NCBI GenBank assembly: GCA_021613535.1
Contig: CP075492.1
Location: 8,370,001 to 8,434,000, forward strand
Direction of reading: 5' to 3'
DNA: 64,000 bases
From: Adineta vaga
Taxonomy: Eukaryota > Rotifera
Shown one piece after another: positions 61,301-64,000 of the stretch; the first letter of the stretch is position 1, and each line of letters starts with the position of its first letter. The position numbers and the translations under genes are program-made. The notes below the pieces were generated by a model, which was given only the letters and a program-made list of their open reading frames with translations, was not told the DNA's origin and did not search any database.

Positions 61301-62266
61301 CACTTGATATTACTATACTTGTCTGGTAATGATAAATAAAAGTGCTCGTCAGGTGTCCAATTTATGAGAAAATGTTAACATAATATGATCAATGATTTAT
61401 TAAAGATTATCAGTTCTATCAGTAGCATTGACTAGAAAATTATCACTCGTATTCATCAGAAGTTGATGATCTCGGACATAATCTTGATTAATAAAGAATA
61501 TTTAACTATAACAGACGACTAAATCAACTTTTGTAACAAAAAAAAAAGTGTCATTTAAATATTTCTCAATCAGAGATATCGATAAGCAATAGAATCTTTT
61601 CTATAGCATTTATTTCTTCGATTAGATGAACATGTCATATAGGTGAAAGGGAAAGAGTGAGAGCAGAGAAAAAAAAGGAGGAGACTTGTACAGAATGTTT
61701 TTTTCTTTGTTCGAATATCTTCTTGTCTATTCACAAATAATTACTCTTTCTTATCTTCTATTTGTCCTTTTTCTTCGAGCATAACACCATCCCTGATTTG
61801 ATTCATGTGTTGTGTTTACATGAAGGGCGGTCGTGCATCTAACTCTATCTGTAAAGGGACAATTGTCGTCATCGATAAGTCAATGCCATAAGCAGGAAAA
61901 GAATATCGCGTCTATACATAGAGAACGATAAACGTTATCCTCATCGTCAAGGGAATCTTTTTGTGTATGTGTATATATGTGGCAAGAGATAGATAATAGC
62001 TCAGTACCATCAACGTCGACAATCAAGTAAGAAAAGAGAGGGAAAGATGATGAGAAGAGAAGAAAAGACGAACAAGACATTGCTTTCTGAAGGTGATAGA
62101 AAAAGCATAACATTGCCAAGAATTGCGAACGAGACCAATGTTGTTTTTTCATCAATCTAACTAGGTTTTCACCGCCTTGTCACAATGCCTAATAATAATA
62201 GAATAACACATTGAATTATTCATGCTTAAAATTTCATTAAACTTCTCTTCTTTTAGATTTCAAACA
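58303..62266. other. Long gene-free region
   Basis: About 4 kb, the longest stretch here without a supported gene. It is pyrimidine-rich to about 60.1 kb, which could be a long 3' UTR of the preceding gene, then AT-rich. A TA repeat lies at about 60024-60040. No exon with splice signals, tRNA-like fold, RNA gene or mobile element was recognised. The right end holds the 5' flank of the gene at 62267, with an acceptor (TTCTTTTAG) 10 nt before its ATG. Confidence 0.5.
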
Positions 62267-63419
62267 ATGACAAGTATTCGGAATGCTCCGGTTGATATTG
62301 CATCAGCACGTATTTTACATTATCTTCGAACACATAATTATGATGATTGTGCTATTTATATTAATCGTCTAAGTCCAAATACATTCCGTAAAATTTTAAT
62401 AAATGATATCTCAATTGATATCTTAATCGCTCAGTTACCATTTTCAATTGAAGTTTTTGAAGTTATCTATTCGAAAATCTTCATTCATGATCCAGATACA
62501 TTTCCTTTACGAATTTTAAAACCAGAACAAATTATATCGAAAATGATTAGTATCTTTGCATCATCATTAACAGAAAAATCAACAAATTCAACAACAATTT
62601 CTTTAATATCAAAAGGTAAACAAATGGGTATCGATGATGAACGTTTATTAAATAATCTTTCAAGTATTCTACGAATCATATCATATGTACAACCAATTTT
62701 ATTTAAACGTCTCCTACGTCAAAAAGAAACAATTGACGAATGTATTCTTCATTTTGAACAACGTCCTTCTCATTTAACTAGTACACCATCTCTTCACAAA
62801 TCAATATCAACATCATCATTAATACCAAAAACTCTTGAAGAAACAATTCGCCATGAATTAGAATCAACCATTGTTTGTTGTCAACAAGCATTACATCGAT
62901 TAGAAAATAAATCATTAACATCATCAACAATATTATCAGGTCATTCAACACCAATTATATCTCGAAAATATTCAACTATTTCAACAGGACATTCACCAAG
63001 TTCATTTGATGATATACAAACACGTCTTTTTCAACATAAATCTATTTTAAATCTTGTCGAACCTTATCTATCTCGTACAAAATTATATTCAGTTATGGAT
63101 AATCTTGGACAAAAAGTATCAATAGATAAGAAAATTTTACTTGCTTATTCTCATATAAAAACACATGAAAAACAAATTGCATTCGGTGAAACTCTTCTAC
63201 CATTATTTAAACGATTTGCTTTTGCCTATGAACGTATGACTGTATATTCATGGATATGTTTATATATATATACATGTATCAAGACTGTTTTAGGCATTAT
63301 TCAATTATGGAGACGAGTAACTGACAGTACATTAATCGACGAATGTAATGACGATGTTGTGATTGATACTACAACTGTTTCAGATGTTGGTGGAAGTTGT
63401 TTCGAACGAGCACGTTCTC
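62267..63419 (+). CDS. Conserved-looking protein of unknown family, first coding exon (incomplete)
   Basis: One long exon of 384 codons from ATG 62267 to a donor (TTCTC|GTAAGT); the gene must continue beyond the window or in undetected exons. An upstream acceptor implies a 5' UTR exon or trans-splicing. The N-terminus (NAPVDIASARILHYLRTHNY, then AIYINRLSPNTFRKIL) looks like an all-helical domain. Later parts have helical segments separated by Ser/Thr-rich linkers, and the end holds a hydrophobic stretch (SWICLYIYTCIKTVLGII) that may be a buried helix or membrane segment. I do not recognise the family. Confidence 0.7.
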
Positions 63420-64000
63420 GTAAGTATCCTTTTTTTAGATTTTAGTAAGAAATAAAAAGCAGTTGTTAGGAAAAAAGAAGAATGAATATACATTTCATAG
63501 ACTTATTCTCAGTTGATTTCTAATTCTTCGGTTGTTTTTTTGCCTAATGTTTATTTATTTATTTATCCTTTTAATTAATATTGAATGATAATGGAATGTA
63601 TATGAAAAGAAGAAAAAAGATCTTGAGTTTTTCTTCTGCTTCGTAAATGATTCAGATCTGTGGTAAATCCATTCAATCACTCGTTCTTTCTTTCATATAC
63701 ATAGATATATAATATGTTTATCGAACAGCAGTAGTCGACATGAAACATGCCAAAACGATTTTTTCTCCCTTTGGGTCTTTCTAATAAGCATCTCAAATGA
63801 ACAGACAAACGAGTGAGTAGTATAGCAATTATAGAAGAAAAAAAACGTTTGTAACTGAATACAGTTTAAAAGCAAAAAAAATCATCGGGATAGAAAAGTA
63901 ATTGTGTCATATATATACATATCGAAAAAAGTTCACCTTCATCTTTTCTTTCGTAAATAAAAAGACAGAAGTTGTGTGTGGTTAGTTTTATGTCTGATCG
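63420..64000. other. Intron or intergenic tail of the window
   Basis: The donor at 63420 suggests this is the first part of an intron of the gene at 62267. No further exon was recognised before the window ends. Confidence 0.45.

Noticed and set aside
1-64000. tRNA, rRNA, CRISPR arrays, transposons or telomeric repeats
   Set aside because: I scanned for these by eye and saw no convincing case. A tRNA or covariance-model search could still find a small RNA gene, which I could not run.

Overview
The window is nuclear DNA from an animal. It is AT-rich, packed with short genes, and almost every gene is split by tiny introns (about 45-70 bp, GT-AG, polypyrimidine tract before the acceptor). The protein set is metazoan: an aquaporin, a neuropeptide prohormone convertase, a tachykinin-type GPCR, a STRAD pseudokinase with its WEF tail, a DHR96-type nuclear receptor and a Hedgehog-type Hint protein. 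Very small introns, AT richness, short gaps between same-strand genes with splice acceptors just upstream of start codons, and a stand-alone Hint/Hog-type protein fit a bdelloid rotifer best. The species-group call is inference; the animal call is secure. I saw no bacterial, viral, transposase or reverse-transcriptase genes.

Layout. 0.4-8.3 kb (-): a large multi-zinc-finger regulator with a long gene-free upstream region to 10.9 kb. 11-16 kb: a single-exon GPCR (-), a decayed gene (-) and a tachykinin-receptor-like GPCR (+) carrying a one-base frameshift. 16.3-19.3 kb (-): a PC1/3-type prohormone convertase, head-to-head with a small MAPEG-like membrane protein that nearly abuts a small coiled-coil gene. 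21.5-27.6 kb (-): MRPS30, NOP53, ZNRD2 and TMEM53, tightly spaced. 28.5-30.2 kb (+): a nuclear receptor. 30.5-38.0 kb (-): DCTN4, STRAD, NUBP2 and RTF1, even more tightly spaced. 39.8-43.5 kb (-): an aquaporin with two alternative first exons and an apparent frameshift. 44.5-58.3 kb (+): a secreted Hint protein, OTUB1, a VWC membrane protein, ZBBX, AIMP1 and a low-complexity protein. 62.3 kb to past the right end (+): a conserved-looking protein I could not name.

Most genes are housekeeping (mitochondrial and cytosolic ribosome assembly, tRNA-synthetase scaffold, Paf1 transcription complex, dynactin, Fe-S assembly, deubiquitination). The two same-strand clusters (RTF1-NUBP2-STRAD-DCTN4 and ZNRD2-NOP53-MRPS30) look like operon-type units resolved by spliced-leader trans-splicing. 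This is the most interesting organisational signal: STRAD starts only 44 bp after the NUBP2 stop codon, with a polypyrimidine-AG acceptor in between. Exon models were built by hand from splice signals and checked for phase: total coding length is divisible by three in every complete model except the three flagged (zinc-finger gene with an unresolved exon, tachykinin-type GPCR, aquaporin).
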